The translations under genes and the position numbers were made by a program. From positions 496,001 through 560,000 of the forward strand of contig NZ_JAIFAG010000001.1 in NCBI RefSeq assembly GCF_020012125.1: a DNA stretch of 64,000 nt, written 5' to 3'. The notes beneath the pieces were generated by a model. That model was given only the letters and a program-made list of their open reading frames with translations. It made no database searches and was not told the DNA's origin. Of this stretch, positions 7,743 to 16,438 are shown piece by piece (position 1 is the first letter of the stretch; every line of letters starts with the position of its first letter). The stretch is from Hymenobacter psoromatis. GTDB taxonomy: Bacteria; Bacteroidota; Bacteroidia; Cytophagales; Hymenobacteraceae.

Positions 7743-9635
7743 CTACACCAGCGCGGCGTTGGTTTGCAGCTGGCTCAGGCGCTGGTAGAGGCCGCCGGGG
7801 CGTAGCAGCAGCTCGGCGTGGGTGCCGCGCTCCACAATGCGCCCATGCTGGAGCACGATAATCTCGTCGGCGTGGCGCACCGTGCTGAGGCGATGCGCGA
7901 TAACGAGCGACGTGCGCGCCGCCATGAGCCGCGTGAGGGCTTCCTGCACCAGCTTTTCGCTCTCGGTGTCGAGGGCCGAAGTGGCTTCGTCCAGAATCAG
8001 AATCGGCGGGTTGCGCAAAACGGCCCGCGCAATGCTGAGCCGCTGCCGCTGGCCGCCACTCAGCCGTCCGCCCCGGTCGCCGATGCTGGTCTGGTAGCCC
8101 TCGGGCGAGGCCATGATGAAGTCGTGGGCGTTGGCCGTTTTGGCAGCGGCAATTACTTCTTCCTCCGTGGCTTCGGTATTAAATTTAATATTGTTATAAA
8201 TCGTGTCGTTAAACAAAATGCTTTCCTGCGTCACGATGCCCATCTGGGCGCGCACCGAATGCAGGGTGCAGGCGCGCACGTCGAGCCCATCGATGAGTAC
8301 CTGCCCGGCGCTGGGGTCATAAAAGCGGGGTAGCAGGTCGGCCAGCGTGCTTTTGCCGCCGCCGCTGGGGCCCACCAGCGCAATGGTCTGGCCCTTTTTC
8401 ACGGTCAGGTTCAGGTCGTAGAGCACCGGCACGTCGCCGTAGTGGAAGCTCACATTGCGCAGCTCGACCTGCTCCCGGAAGGGGGGTAGGACTACCGCAT
8501 CGGGCCGGTCGCGCACGTTAGGCTCGGTATCGATAACGGCCAGCACCCGCGCCCCAGCCACCAGCCCGCGCTGAATGCCGCCGAAGGCACCCGAGAGATT
8601 TTTGGCGGGCGTTAGAATTTGCGAAAACAGCAGGATGTACCCTATAAATGCTTCGGCCGATAACCCTGCCTGGCCGCTCAGCACCAGCGAGCCGCCGTAG
8701 TAGAGCAGTCCTGCTACCACCGTGACGCCTGCAAACTCAGAAAACGGCGAGGCTAGGTCGCGGGTGTTGTCGATGTCTCGGGTAGTGCGGGCGTAGAGGT
8801 CATTTTGAAATTCGAACTTATCCAGCACGTAGCGGCGGGCGTTGAACGCCTTGATGACCCGCATCCCGCCTAGGGTTTCCTCAATCACCGAGAGCATGGC
8901 CCCGAGCGTGGTTTGGCTGATAGTGGCGTGCCGCCGCAGCCGCTTCGAGACGCTAGCGATGATGCCGCCCGAAATAGGTAGCAGCACCAGCGAAAACAGC
9001 GTGAGCTGCACCGACATAGACAGCAGTATCAGGAAGATGCCCACAATGTTGAGGGGCTCTTTGAATACCGCCGTGAGCGTGTTCACGACCGATATTTCCA
9101 CCTCCTGCACATCGTTGGTGAGGCGCGAGAGGAGGTCGCCCTTGCGCTCGTTGGAGAAATAGCCCAGCTCCAGCTCGGTGATGCGGCCGAAGAGCGTGCC
9201 GCGCACGTTGCGCACCACCCGCGCCCGCACGCCGGCCAGCAACCGGCCACCCAGGTAGCGAAATACGTTGCTAAAAAAAACTGATACTATAATGATGGCG
9301 CATACGTAGGCCAGGGCACCTTGCCGGCCATTCGTAGCGACTACCTGCGCAAGATGGTAGTTAAAAAGGTCTTTGACGTAGCTAATGGAAAAAGCTTTCT
9401 GTAGAAAATGCCCTAGTTCGATGAAGTAAGAAAAGGAAGCTACAAAATGAGGCAGGGTAGGCGGGACCGCCGTCGCTACTATATTCTTGGTGTCAAATAA
9501 TACGCTGAGTAGTGGGATGAGCAGCGTGAAATTGGCAATACCGAAAAATATGCCTAGCGTAGTGAATAGTATATAGCGGGGTAGAAAATTGCCGTAGGGA
9601 CGGGCAAAGCTTAGCAGGCGGAGGTAAGTCTTCAT
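7743..9635 (-). CDS. MsbA-like ABC exporter (fused permease and ATPase)
   Basis: The 630-residue chain has an N-terminal membrane domain of about six helices and a C-terminal ATPase. The ATPase shows Walker A GPSGGGKSTL (near residue 420), the ABC signature LSGGQRQRLSIARA, Walker B ILILDEATSALD and the switch His in IAHRLST. The coupling region ERKGDLLSRLTNDVQEVE is typical of MsbA/multidrug half-exporters, which act as homodimers on lipids or drugs in the inner membrane. The ATG at 9635 is chosen because a TTG at 9650 lies inside the flanking repeat. The substrate is not determined. Confidence 0.9.
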   Translation of the reverse strand: MKTYLRLLSFARPYGNFLPRYILFTTLGIFFGIANFTLLIPLLSVLFDTKNIVATAVPPTLPHFVASFSYFIELGHFLQKAFSISYVKDLFNYHLAQVVATNGRQGALAYVCAIIIVSVFFSNVFRYLGGRLLAGVRARVVRNVRGTLFGRITELELGYFSNERKGDLLSRLTNDVQEVEISVVNTLTAVFKEPLNIVGIFLILLSMSVQLTLFSLVLLPISGGIIASVSKRLRRHATISQTTLGAMLSVIEETLGGMRVIKAFNARRYVLDKFEFQNDLYARTTRDIDNTRDLASPFSEFAGVTVVAGLLYYGGSLVLSGQAGLSAEAFIGYILLFSQILTPAKNLSGAFGGIQRGLVAGARVLAVIDTEPNVRDRPDAVVLPPFREQVELRNVSFHYGDVPVLYDLNLTVKKGQTIALVGPSGGGKSTLADLLPRFYDPSAGQVLIDGLDVRACTLHSVRAQMGIVTQESILFNDTIYNNIKFNTEATEEEVIAAAKTANAHDFIMASPEGYQTSIGDRGGRLSGGQRQRLSIARAVLRNPPILILDEATSALDTESEKLVQEALTRLMAARTSLVIAHRLSTVRHADEIIVLQHGRIVERGTHAELLLRPGGLYQRLSQLQTNAALV

Positions 9636-9636
9636 A

Positions 9637-9848
9637 GACCGCAGATTCAAACGGATTTAACTGATTTCGCGGATGCGGCAGCTGCGCTGCCTGGCTACGC
9701 GAACGGGTTGGCGTTGCCCGATGGACAACTCACGCCATACAAAAAGTCTGTCTTCTACGCTTCTCTATCTTGAAATTCTCTCCAAAAGCAGCGCCAGCCG
9801 CTTTAGCGGCGTATCCGCGACATCAGTTAAATCCGTTTGAATCTGCGA
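9637..9848. repeat. Long inverted repeat filling the gap between two genes (family ACCGCAG)
   Basis: The left arm begins 2 nt before the exporter start (GACCGCAGATTCAAACGG, then ATTTAACTGAT). The right arm, its reverse complement (ATCAGTTAAATCC, then GTTTGAATCTGCG), ends at the stop of the next gene. Inner segments rich in GCGGC also pair partly. The same family occurs at 47388-47594. No open frame or transposase is present. Confidence 0.85.
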
Positions 9849-11813
9849 TTAAAACTCGTTCAGCCGTTGGGCGATATTCCAGCGCAGCGCGATGGATGGG
9901 TACACTTCCGTGCCGTTGCTAATAATCCCGCCGTTGGGGTAGATTAGCGGCTGGTCGATAAGCTGGCGGCGCACGATGAGCGTGGCATCTATGAACAGGT
10001 TGAGGCGCGGCTGGTAGGTGGCCGTCAGGTCGCCGTGAAATAGATGGCTGGTGTTGCCATTACCCACCCGGTAGCCGTACTCGCGGGGCTGGCCGCTGGC
10101 GTCAAGGGGGCGGTTGTTGTAAGGCTGCAACGGGTTGGAGCCGTAGTTGCTGTTGGGCACGGGCTGGCCCACCATACTATACGTAAAGTCGAGGCCCTGC
10201 TTGGTATAAAACGCCTTGGCTACCAGATTCAGGCGGGGTAGGGGCTGATAGCTAAGCACGCCCAGTATCTCCGCCAGGTTGGCGCCCATCGGGTGAGCCA
10301 GCGGCTGCTGGTAGTGCTCGTAGGCCGTGTACAGGCTCTCGTGCTGGTAGGTGTAGGGCCGAACGTAATTGAATTCTACCTGCAAATCGAGGTTACGGAT
10401 GCCGCCCAGGTCCAGTAGCTTGCCGCCGAGCTGAATCGCCTGCTTGTTGCTCCACCAGCCATTGCCGGCCAGCACTTCCTTAATCTTAAACTCGTCCAGC
10501 ACCACTTGGCCGTAGAGTTGGGCGCGGTGCTTGATGTTCCACTTAAAATCGAGGCCCAGCAGCGCGTTATCCGACGAGCCTACCTGCTGCTCGATGGCGC
10601 GGTAGAAAATCACTGGGTTCAGGTACTGCAATTCCAACCCGCGCCCCGGCCCGCCCGACACCTCCGACTCAAACACGCCGATGTTGAAGTTATCGGTCAC
10701 GTCGAGGCTCAAATGGTGCAGCGCCAGGTATTTCTTGGGATAGAGCGAATCGACAGGGCTTCCGTTGGCATCGTAGGTACGGCGAGCAGTTAATTCCGCA
10801 AAAATGTTCTGATAATTAAATTTCCAAATCCGCGTATTCAGCTTCAAAAAGAAATACGGTGCGCTGTAGTCGCTAAGAATCAGCGAGCGGTAGCCGTTAC
10901 CAATGAAATTGCGGTCGTGGGCAAATTGTATGTTGATGTGCTTAGTGGCCGCATAAGTAATGCCGCCCCGCGCCGTGAAGAAGTCGTAGGCGCTGCCGCC
11001 TATCGTCTTGTAATCTTTCCAGTAGCCCTCATGCGGCACGATGTTGTCGCGCCGAATTTGGGCCTGTACCCAGCTCGGCACGGCCTCCTGGTTATCAGCA
11101 AAAAAGCCGTAGAAGCCCAGCCGCTGGTCAATCAGCCCTTCAAAGCTCACGCCGCGGGTATTCACGTAGCGCAGGCCGCCAATGCTGTTATCGCCCCGGT
11201 CCGCGCCGGCTTGCAGCAGCAGCACGGGGTTGAGGCGAAAGGCAAAATCGGGCGTTTGAACGTGGTAGAGGTCGGTTTGGTCGCGGTAGAAATACGTGAG
11301 GATGGGTTGCTGGCTCCGGTTGAGGCTGTCGCCCTGGTCCGCGTACATCCAGTTGTCCTTCAGCAAGTACTGGGCGTTGAATAAATCAGCCCGCGACAAG
11401 CCCGGCGCTGCCTTATCCGGGTTGAATGAGTCCGGCGCTTCCTCGCCCAGCATGCGTTCGCCCAAATGCGCCGCCGCCGCGCGGGTGTAAGGCCGCACGC
11501 TGGTGTGGGGGTCGTGCAACGAATCGGGGCCGTACTTGATGGCGTAGCGGTCCAGCAGGCGGTAGGTATTGGGGTCGAGCGGCACGTATAAATTGCCCTG
11601 GTAGGGCGTGCGCGCCGCGCGCAGGGCGCGGCGGCCATACGTGCGCAGTGCTTTCGCGTCGGAGGGCTCGGGCTGCTGAGCTTTGGTATCTTCCGGCAGC
11701 GGCTTGTTAAAAATATACCAGTTGGCCGAGTTAGGCGCGGGTGGGGGAGGGGCAGTCTGCGCCGCGAGCGAACCAGCCAACCCGAGTAATAAGAGGGATA
11801 AGTAGTATTTCAT
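9849..11813 (-). CDS. RemB/Wzi-like outer-membrane beta-barrel protein
   Basis: This protein of about 654 residues has a signal peptide (YYLSLLLLGLAGSLAAQ), a Pro-rich linker, a helical region, and then a long beta-strand-rich part. The segment FAHDRNFIGNGYRSLIL and the following FFLKLNTRIWKFNYQNIFAE are characteristic of the capsule-assembly Wzi family and of RemB, a mobile surface protein of gliding Flavobacterium. In the cell it is expected in the outer membrane, binding exopolysaccharide or serving surface motility. The ATG at 11813 directly follows a TTG. The presence of gldB and gldD in this window fits a gliding role, but capsule attachment is equally possible. Confidence 0.8.
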   Translation of the reverse strand: MKYYLSLLLLGLAGSLAAQTAPPPPAPNSANWYIFNKPLPEDTKAQQPEPSDAKALRTYGRRALRAARTPYQGNLYVPLDPNTYRLLDRYAIKYGPDSLHDPHTSVRPYTRAAAAHLGERMLGEEAPDSFNPDKAAPGLSRADLFNAQYLLKDNWMYADQGDSLNRSQQPILTYFYRDQTDLYHVQTPDFAFRLNPVLLLQAGADRGDNSIGGLRYVNTRGVSFEGLIDQRLGFYGFFADNQEAVPSWVQAQIRRDNIVPHEGYWKDYKTIGGSAYDFFTARGGITYAATKHINIQFAHDRNFIGNGYRSLILSDYSAPYFFLKLNTRIWKFNYQNIFAELTARRTYDANGSPVDSLYPKKYLALHHLSLDVTDNFNIGVFESEVSGGPGRGLELQYLNPVIFYRAIEQQVGSSDNALLGLDFKWNIKHRAQLYGQVVLDEFKIKEVLAGNGWWSNKQAIQLGGKLLDLGGIRNLDLQVEFNYVRPYTYQHESLYTAYEHYQQPLAHPMGANLAEILGVLSYQPLPRLNLVAKAFYTKQGLDFTYSMVGQPVPNSNYGSNPLQPYNNRPLDASGQPREYGYRVGNGNTSHLFHGDLTATYQPRLNLFIDATLIVRRQLIDQPLIYPNGGIISNGTEVYPSIALRWNIAQRLNEF

Positions 11814-11847
11814 CAACTAAAAATCATCACGAAGAGAACAAGTCGCC

Positions 11848-11855
11848 CAAAATTA
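11848..11855 (-). promoter_or_regulatory. Candidate -7 element (TAATTTTG) for the RemB/Wzi-like gene
   Basis: A perfect TAnnTTTG match lies on the minus strand 35 nt before the start codon. No clear TTTG is seen at the -33 position, so confidence is moderate. Confidence 0.4.
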
Positions 11856-11891
11856 CGTCGGCCGCGCCGCCCCGGCTTTTAGCCCCGAACT

Positions 11892-12839
11892 TTGGCCCCG
11901 CCGCCCGCCCCGGCGGCCCTACCCGCCGTGCTGCATCTGCTCCGTTTTGCCGACCTCAACCTCACTCGCTGGGATGCCTGCGTGGCGGCCAGCCCCGGCG
12001 CGCCGCCCTACGTGCAGGCGTGGTGGCTGGCCGCTGCGGCCGGCCGCTGGGCGGCGGTGGTCGAGCTGGGCCCGGCCGGCGAATACCGCTCGCTGCTGCC
12101 ACTACCTACCAAGCGCAGAATCCGGGGTAGGGTAGGGTACCAGCCCCTGTTCACGCAGCAGCTGGGCCTGGTACTAACGCCCGCCAGCCAGCAGCGCGAG
12201 CTAGCTGATTATCTGGCGATTATTAAAAACTATTGCCATAGCTTCTACCAGCAATTGCCGCCCGCTGCCCGGCCGCTGCCCGGCCTACCCCCTCCCTTCA
12301 CGGTGGCCGAGCGCCTCACCTACCACCTTAGCCTGGGCCCGGCCACTGAGGTGCTGCGCCAGGGCTACGCCGCCGACTACCGCCGCCGCCTGCGCCGCAA
12401 CCACGAGCTACAAGCTCCGCTCACCGTGGCTGCTGCCGATAATTTAGACGAACTGCTCGCCCTCTTCCTCAGCTACCGCTCCGCCGAGCATACCGGCCTG
12501 CGCCCGCGCCACTACGCGCCCTTGCGTCGCCTCTGGGCCGCCGCGCGGGCCCGCGGGCTGGCCGAATTGCGGCGGGTGCGCCACCCGGCCACCGGCGAAT
12601 TGCTGGCCGGGGCGCTGTTTATTAGGTACGATGGCGGGCTGATTTACCTGTTTGCGGCGGCCTCGGCGGCGGGTAGGGCGGCGGGCGCGCCGCTGCTGCT
12701 ACTCGACGAGGCCATCGGGCGGCACGCCGGGCAGCCGGGCCAGGTGCTCGACTTTGAGGGGGGTAGCCTGCCGGCCATTGGCCGTTTCTTCGCCAACTTC
12801 GGGGCGCGGCCCGTATTGTATCCGGCCCTTAGTTTTTAA
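11892..12839 (+). CDS. FemAB/GNAT-fold acyltransferase-like protein
   Basis: In this 315-residue protein the core resembles the FemAB/Acetyltransf_6 type of GNAT fold. An early Trp-rich segment (VQAWWLAAAAGRWAAVVE) is followed by a basic helix (YAADYRRRLRRNHELQ) and then by an acceptor-binding beta strand (GELLAGALFIRYDGGLIYLF). FemAB enzymes add amino acids to peptidoglycan precursors, and relatives modify sugars or exopolysaccharide. No substrate can be assigned. The N terminus is Pro/Ala-rich, so the true start may lie a few codons inside. Confidence 0.65.
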   Translation: MAPPPAPAALPAVLHLLRFADLNLTRWDACVAASPGAPPYVQAWWLAAAAGRWAAVVELGPAGEYRSLLPLPTKRRIRGRVGYQPLFTQQLGLVLTPASQQRELADYLAIIKNYCHSFYQQLPPAARPLPGLPPPFTVAERLTYHLSLGPATEVLRQGYAADYRRRLRRNHELQAPLTVAAADNLDELLALFLSYRSAEHTGLRPRHYAPLRRLWAAARARGLAELRRVRHPATGELLAGALFIRYDGGLIYLFAAASAAGRAAGAPLLLLDEAIGRHAGQPGQVLDFEGGSLPAIGRFFANFGARPVLYPALSF

Positions 12840-12896
12840 AAGTTTCTGGTTGAAAAATAGTGTCATTGCGAGCGTGTTGCGCATTACCCATTACTT

Positions 12897-13568
12897 ATGA
12901 CTCCTACCCCCTCCGAACCGTTCGAGCGCCTGCGCGTGGTGTGCGCCGAGCCCAGCATCGCCAACCATTTCCTGGCTGAGCTGCGCGACGTAGACATTCA
13001 AAAGGACAGCCTACGCTTTCGGCGCAACCTGCAGCGCCTGGGCGAGATTATTGCCTGCCGCATCAGTGCGCAGCTCAGCTACACGCCGCAGGTGGTGCGC
13101 ACTTCGCTGGGCGAGGCTCCCAGCCAGTTGCTCCGCGATTTTCCGGTGCTGGCTACCGTGCTGCGCGCCGGCTTGCCCTTTCATCAGGGCTTTCTCAATT
13201 ATTTCGACCAGAGCCCCAGTGCATTCGCGGCGGCCTACCGCATCGAGGGCACGGCTCAGGTGCAGGTGCAGCTCGACTACCTCAGCGCCCCGCGCCTCGA
13301 TGAGCGCGTGCTCATCCTGGCCGACCCTATGCTGGCCACCGGCAAGAGCCTGGTGCAAACCTACCGCGCCATGCTGCGCTTCGGCACGCCGCGGCAGGTG
13401 CACATCGCGGCCGTTATCGCCTCACCCGAGGGGGTAGCCTACGTGATGCGCGAAATACCGGAGGCTACGCTCTGGATAGCCGCCGTGGATGAGAAGCTCA
13501 ACGAGCAAGCTTATATTATTCCGGGTCTGGGTGACGCCGGTGACCTGGCTTTTGGTAGTAAAATATAA
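12897..13568 (+). CDS. upp: Uracil phosphoribosyltransferase
   Basis: Upp salvages uracil with PRPP to make UMP. The 223-residue protein has the PRPP-binding loop VLILADPMLATGKSLVQ (about 139-155) and the uracil-binding end IPGLGDAGDLAFGSK, both diagnostic of the family. In Upp the PRPP loop usually reads DPMLATGGS; here it is DPMLATGKS. It stands alone, 57 nt after the FemAB-like gene, with a partial repeat word in the gap. It complements the de novo gene pyrD at 3292. Confidence 0.95.
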   Translation: MTPTPSEPFERLRVVCAEPSIANHFLAELRDVDIQKDSLRFRRNLQRLGEIIACRISAQLSYTPQVVRTSLGEAPSQLLRDFPVLATVLRAGLPFHQGFLNYFDQSPSAFAAAYRIEGTAQVQVQLDYLSAPRLDERVLILADPMLATGKSLVQTYRAMLRFGTPRQVHIAAVIASPEGVAYVMREIPEATLWIAAVDEKLNEQAYIIPGLGDAGDLAFGSKI

Positions 13569-13746
13569 CGGAGCCCTTTTTCGGCACGAAAGTAGCTTGG
13601 CCCCGCCCGGCTCCTGAACCTCGCATGAACTAGCGAAAGTTTAACCAAAAGGCAATAAAAAGCCGGGGCCGCGGTTGTTCCGTTTCGGTTATTATCTCGT
13701 AAGTGAGTGGGACTGTTACGTATCTGCGTTAGTGTTACATTATACT

Positions 13747-14181
13747 ATGAAACTCGCCTCGGTCTTTCTGCTTAGCACGGTCAAGTTTTTGGGCGGTCCG
13801 CTGGCGGGCAGCAGCATGGGGCTGGGCTTTTGGCCCACGCTGGGCCTCACCGTGGCGGGTATGATGACGAGCGTCTTTATTATCTCGGGGGTGGGTAGGG
13901 CCTGGGTGCGGCACCGGCAGCAGCAGCGCCGCCTGCGCCGGATGCCGGTTTTCTCCAAGCGCTCGCGCAGCATCATCAAGGTATTTAAGCGCTTCGGGAT
14001 GGGCGGTATCGCGTTTCTGACTCCGCTGCTGCTCTCGCCCATTGGCGGTACTGTCATTGCTACCCTGCTGGGCGTGCCGCGTCAGCGCATTATGCTGCAC
14101 ATGCTGTGGAGTGCTGTGCTCTGGGGCAGCATCCTCACCCTAGCTAGCGCCGAAATCGGGCATTTGCTGCACCACCACTAG
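13747..14181 (+). CDS. Small multi-drug export-like membrane protein
   Basis: The chain is 144 residues from the ATG at 13747; an upstream frame extension to 13675 lacks membrane character. There are about four hydrophobic segments: an N-terminal helix, GLGFWPTLGLTVAGMMTSVF, then a basic loop (RHRQQQRRLRRM), then IAFLTPLLLSPIGGTVIATL and a final helix. The Gly/Pro-rich loop (TPLLLSPIGGT) and the size resemble the Sm_multidrug_ex (DUF-type) family. Transport activity has not been shown for most members. Confidence 0.6.
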   Translation: MKLASVFLLSTVKFLGGPLAGSSMGLGFWPTLGLTVAGMMTSVFIISGVGRAWVRHRQQQRRLRRMPVFSKRSRSIIKVFKRFGMGGIAFLTPLLLSPIGGTVIATLLGVPRQRIMLHMLWSAVLWGSILTLASAEIGHLLHHH

Positions 14182-14273
14182 GTTTTGGAGGCGTAAGCTG
14201 CTGGCTATCAAGGATTTTTTCGTGGGTAATGCAACCTTAGCGGCCTTCAGGAAGTCGTGAGAAGAAACGCGCC

Positions 14274-14594
14274 ATGAAATTGTCTTCCCTACCCCTGTCT
14301 GGCCTGGCAATACTCCTGCTGCTTGGTAGCTCTTGCAAGAAAGAAGCAGCGCCCATGACGAGCGCCATTATCACCGGCTATAATAATCAGCTATGTGCAT
14401 GTTGCGGGGGATTTATGATAACTTTCACCAACGACCCAAAACCTTACTCCAGCGCGTTTAAGATCATAAGCAACATGGCTGACTTGAATATTAGTCCTCA
14501 GCAAACATTTCCATTTTACGTTAAAGTTACCTACGTAACTATTTCTACTGGATGTGATAGATTCATCCAAGTAACCAAGCTGGAAAAACAGTAA
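14274..14594 (+). CDS. Small predicted lipoprotein, function unknown
   Basis: This 106-residue protein has a type II signal peptide ending in LLLGSSC, with Cys about residue 21 as the lipidation site, followed by KKEAAP. The mature part contains a CACCGG cysteine cluster (about residues 42-47) and one later Cys, so metal binding or disulphides are possible. No family is recognised. It is more AT-rich than its neighbours. Confidence 0.6.
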   Translation: MKLSSLPLSGLAILLLLGSSCKKEAAPMTSAIITGYNNQLCACCGGFMITFTNDPKPYSSAFKIISNMADLNISPQQTFPFYVKVTYVTISTGCDRFIQVTKLEKQ

Positions 14595-14615
14595 CATTCG
14601 CTCCCGGCAAAGCGA

Positions 14616-16037
14616 CTAGCTACTCCGTCGCTTAGGCCGCGCCTTGATGGCCTTCATGCCCGGTGCGGACGCTCCTTTCTTACCGGGGTTTTTCTTGGCT
14701 CCCTTCTGGCTTTTCTTGTGGTGCTTGCCTTCCTCGAAGGGCTTGCCAGTGCGCTTGTCAATCGTCACGCCGGGCTTTATCCACTCCTTTTTCTCGTGGA
14801 AGGAGCCCTTGAATTCGGGGTCTTCGCGGCGGCGCTGCTCGTCGAGCACGCGGGCGTGCTGCTGGCCTTCCACAAAGGGGGTATTGGTGATTTCGACTTC
14901 CTCCGGGATGGGCAACAGCGGAATTTCCTGCCGAATCATCTCCTCGATGCGCTCGATGTGCTGGCGCTCGGCGGGGTTGGCGAAGGTGATGGCCGCGCCC
15001 GTGTGCCGCGCCCGGCCCGTGCGCCCGATGCGGTGCACGTAGTCGTCGTAAATCAGCGGCACGTCGAAATTGACTACGTGGCTTACCTGCGGCACGTCAA
15101 TGCCGCGGGCGGCCACGTCGGTAGCTACTAGGTAGCGGATGCTACCCTCCTTAAAGGCATCCATGCTGTTGAGGCGGGCGTTCTGGCCCTTGTTGCCGTG
15201 AATGACGCGCACCTCGCCCACAGGCGCTTTGCGCTGCAGAAAGCGGGCTACCTCGTCGGCACTTTCCTTGGTGCGGGTGAAGAAGAGCACCCGCGTCATC
15301 TCGGCCGCGTCGCGGTGCAGCAGGTAGTCGAGCAGGTTGATTTTGGTGGCCAGGTTGGGCACTTCGTACAGGCTTTGGGTTACCGTCTGGGCCGGCTGGG
15401 CGGGCGGCGTCACCTCCACCCGCACCGGGAATTCCAGAAATTCCTCGCTCAAAATCGTGACCCGCTCCGGCATGGTAGCCGAAAACAGCACGTTCTGCCG
15501 CTTGCGCGGAATCACTTCCAGGATGCGCCGAATCTGAGGTATGAAGCCCATGTCCATCATTTTATCGGCCTCATCCAGCACCAGCGTCTGAATACTTTTG
15601 AAAACTAAATCGCCCTTCAAATAAATTTCCAGCAGCCGGCCGGGGGTAGCGATGAGAATATCTAGTCCTGCCTTGATGGTTTCAATCTGCGTCTTCGGCC
15701 CCAGCCCACCATAAATGGCATAAATGCGCAAATCGGTGTGCGTGGCCAGCGCTTTGAGGTGTTTTTCGAGCTGAATGGCCAGCTCGCGGGTGGGGGCCAG
15801 CACCAGGGCGCGGGGGTGCTCGCCCTGCGCGTACTTCACCTTCATGAGTAGGGGTAGGCCGAAGGCAGCCGTCTTGCCGGTGCCGGTTTGGGCGATGCCC
15901 AGCACGTCGTGCCCGGCCAGCAGCAGTGGAATCGTCTGTACCTGCACGGGGGTAGGCTCCGTGAAGCCGGCCTCGGCTACGGCGGTGAGTAATTGCTTAT
16001 TAAGCTTGAAATCGGCGAACGCGGCGGGGGTATCCAT
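14616..16037 (-). CDS. DEAD-box ATP-dependent RNA helicase (RhlE-like)
   Basis: The 473 residues contain the full helicase core: Q motif (GFTEPTPVQVQTIPLL), Walker A AQTGTGKT (about 53-60), PTRELAIQ, DEADKMMDMGF, SAT, VATDVAARGIDVP and HRIGRTGRA. A Lys-rich tail (HHKKSQKGAKKNPGKKG, ending in RPKRRSS) follows, as in RhlE-type proteins that remodel rRNA or mRNA. The start is the ATG just beside the GC-rich repeat at 16080. It is transcribed away from tRNA-His. Confidence 0.93.
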   Translation of the reverse strand: MDTPAAFADFKLNKQLLTAVAEAGFTEPTPVQVQTIPLLLAGHDVLGIAQTGTGKTAAFGLPLLMKVKYAQGEHPRALVLAPTRELAIQLEKHLKALATHTDLRIYAIYGGLGPKTQIETIKAGLDILIATPGRLLEIYLKGDLVFKSIQTLVLDEADKMMDMGFIPQIRRILEVIPRKRQNVLFSATMPERVTILSEEFLEFPVRVEVTPPAQPAQTVTQSLYEVPNLATKINLLDYLLHRDAAEMTRVLFFTRTKESADEVARFLQRKAPVGEVRVIHGNKGQNARLNSMDAFKEGSIRYLVATDVAARGIDVPQVSHVVNFDVPLIYDDYVHRIGRTGRARHTGAAITFANPAERQHIERIEEMIRQEIPLLPIPEEVEITNTPFVEGQQHARVLDEQRRREDPEFKGSFHEKKEWIKPGVTIDKRTGKPFEEGKHHKKSQKGAKKNPGKKGASAPGMKAIKARPKRRSS

Positions 16038-16079
16038 CGGGCAAAGGTCGGGCTATTTTGCTGCGCAACCGCGATTCCC

Positions 16080-16195
16080 CTGTCCTTGCGAGCGCAACGC
16101 AGTGGAGCGCGGCAATCTTTCCTCCCCGTTGGGATTAGTAGTCCGATGGGAAGGAAAGATTGCCGCGCTCCACTGCGTTGCGGTCGCAAGGACAG
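16080..16195. repeat. Long hairpin with 44-nt arms (family GTCCTTGCGAGCG)
   Basis: Arms at 16080-16123 and 16152-16195 pair over 44 nt with one mismatch around a 28-nt loop. The element lies between the divergent helicase gene and tRNA-His, ending 20 nt before the tRNA promoter. The word TTGCGAGCG recurs at 12861. Confidence 0.85.
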
Positions 16196-16214
16196 ACGTT
16201 TTTCGTTGAAATTC

Positions 16215-16247
16215 TTTGCGAGTTTCCGTGCCCTTCGCGTATCTTTG
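16215..16247 (+). promoter_or_regulatory. Bacteroidota promoter of tRNA-His
   Basis: TTTG at 16215-16218 and a perfect TAnnTTTG (TATCTTTG, 16240-16247) are separated by 21 nt. Transcription would begin near 16254, 12 nt before the tRNA. Confidence 0.75.
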
Positions 16248-16265
16248 CATTCCTAAAGCACACAC

Positions 16266-16340
16266 GGTAGATATAGCTCAGCCGGTTAGAGCGTCGGATT
16301 GTGATTCCGAAGGTCGTGGGTTCGAGCCCCATTATTTACC
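16266..16340 (+). tRNA. tRNA-His (anticodon GTG)
   Basis: The cloverleaf folds fully by eye. The acceptor GTAGATA pairs with TATTTAC, the D stem is GCTC/GAGC, the anticodon stem is TCGGA/TCCGA with loop TTGTGAT (GTG at 16301-16303), and the T stem is GTGGG/CCCAT with loop TTCGAGC. The extra 5' G at position -1 opposite C73 is the hallmark of tRNA-His. The CCA end is not encoded, so it must be added enzymatically. Confidence 0.95.
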
Positions 16341-16349
16341 CTCTTCAAC

Positions 16350-16380
16350 GTCCCCGGATGCGAGTCCGGGGACTTTTTTT
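16350..16380 (+). terminator. Rho-independent terminator after tRNA-His
   Basis: Perfect 9-nt GC-rich arms (GTCCCCGGA and its complement) with a 6-nt loop are followed by seven T. It closes the tRNA-His unit. Confidence 0.9.
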
Positions 16381-16438
16381 GTTATTTGCATAGTTGGGTA
16401 CCCATCGCCCAACTCCCTACCCACTCTAATTTCCCGCA

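Noticed and set aside
9637..9848. Insertion sequence bounded by inverted repeats
   Set aside because: The 150 nt between the arms has no open frame, no target-site duplication was seen, and no transposase exists in the window.
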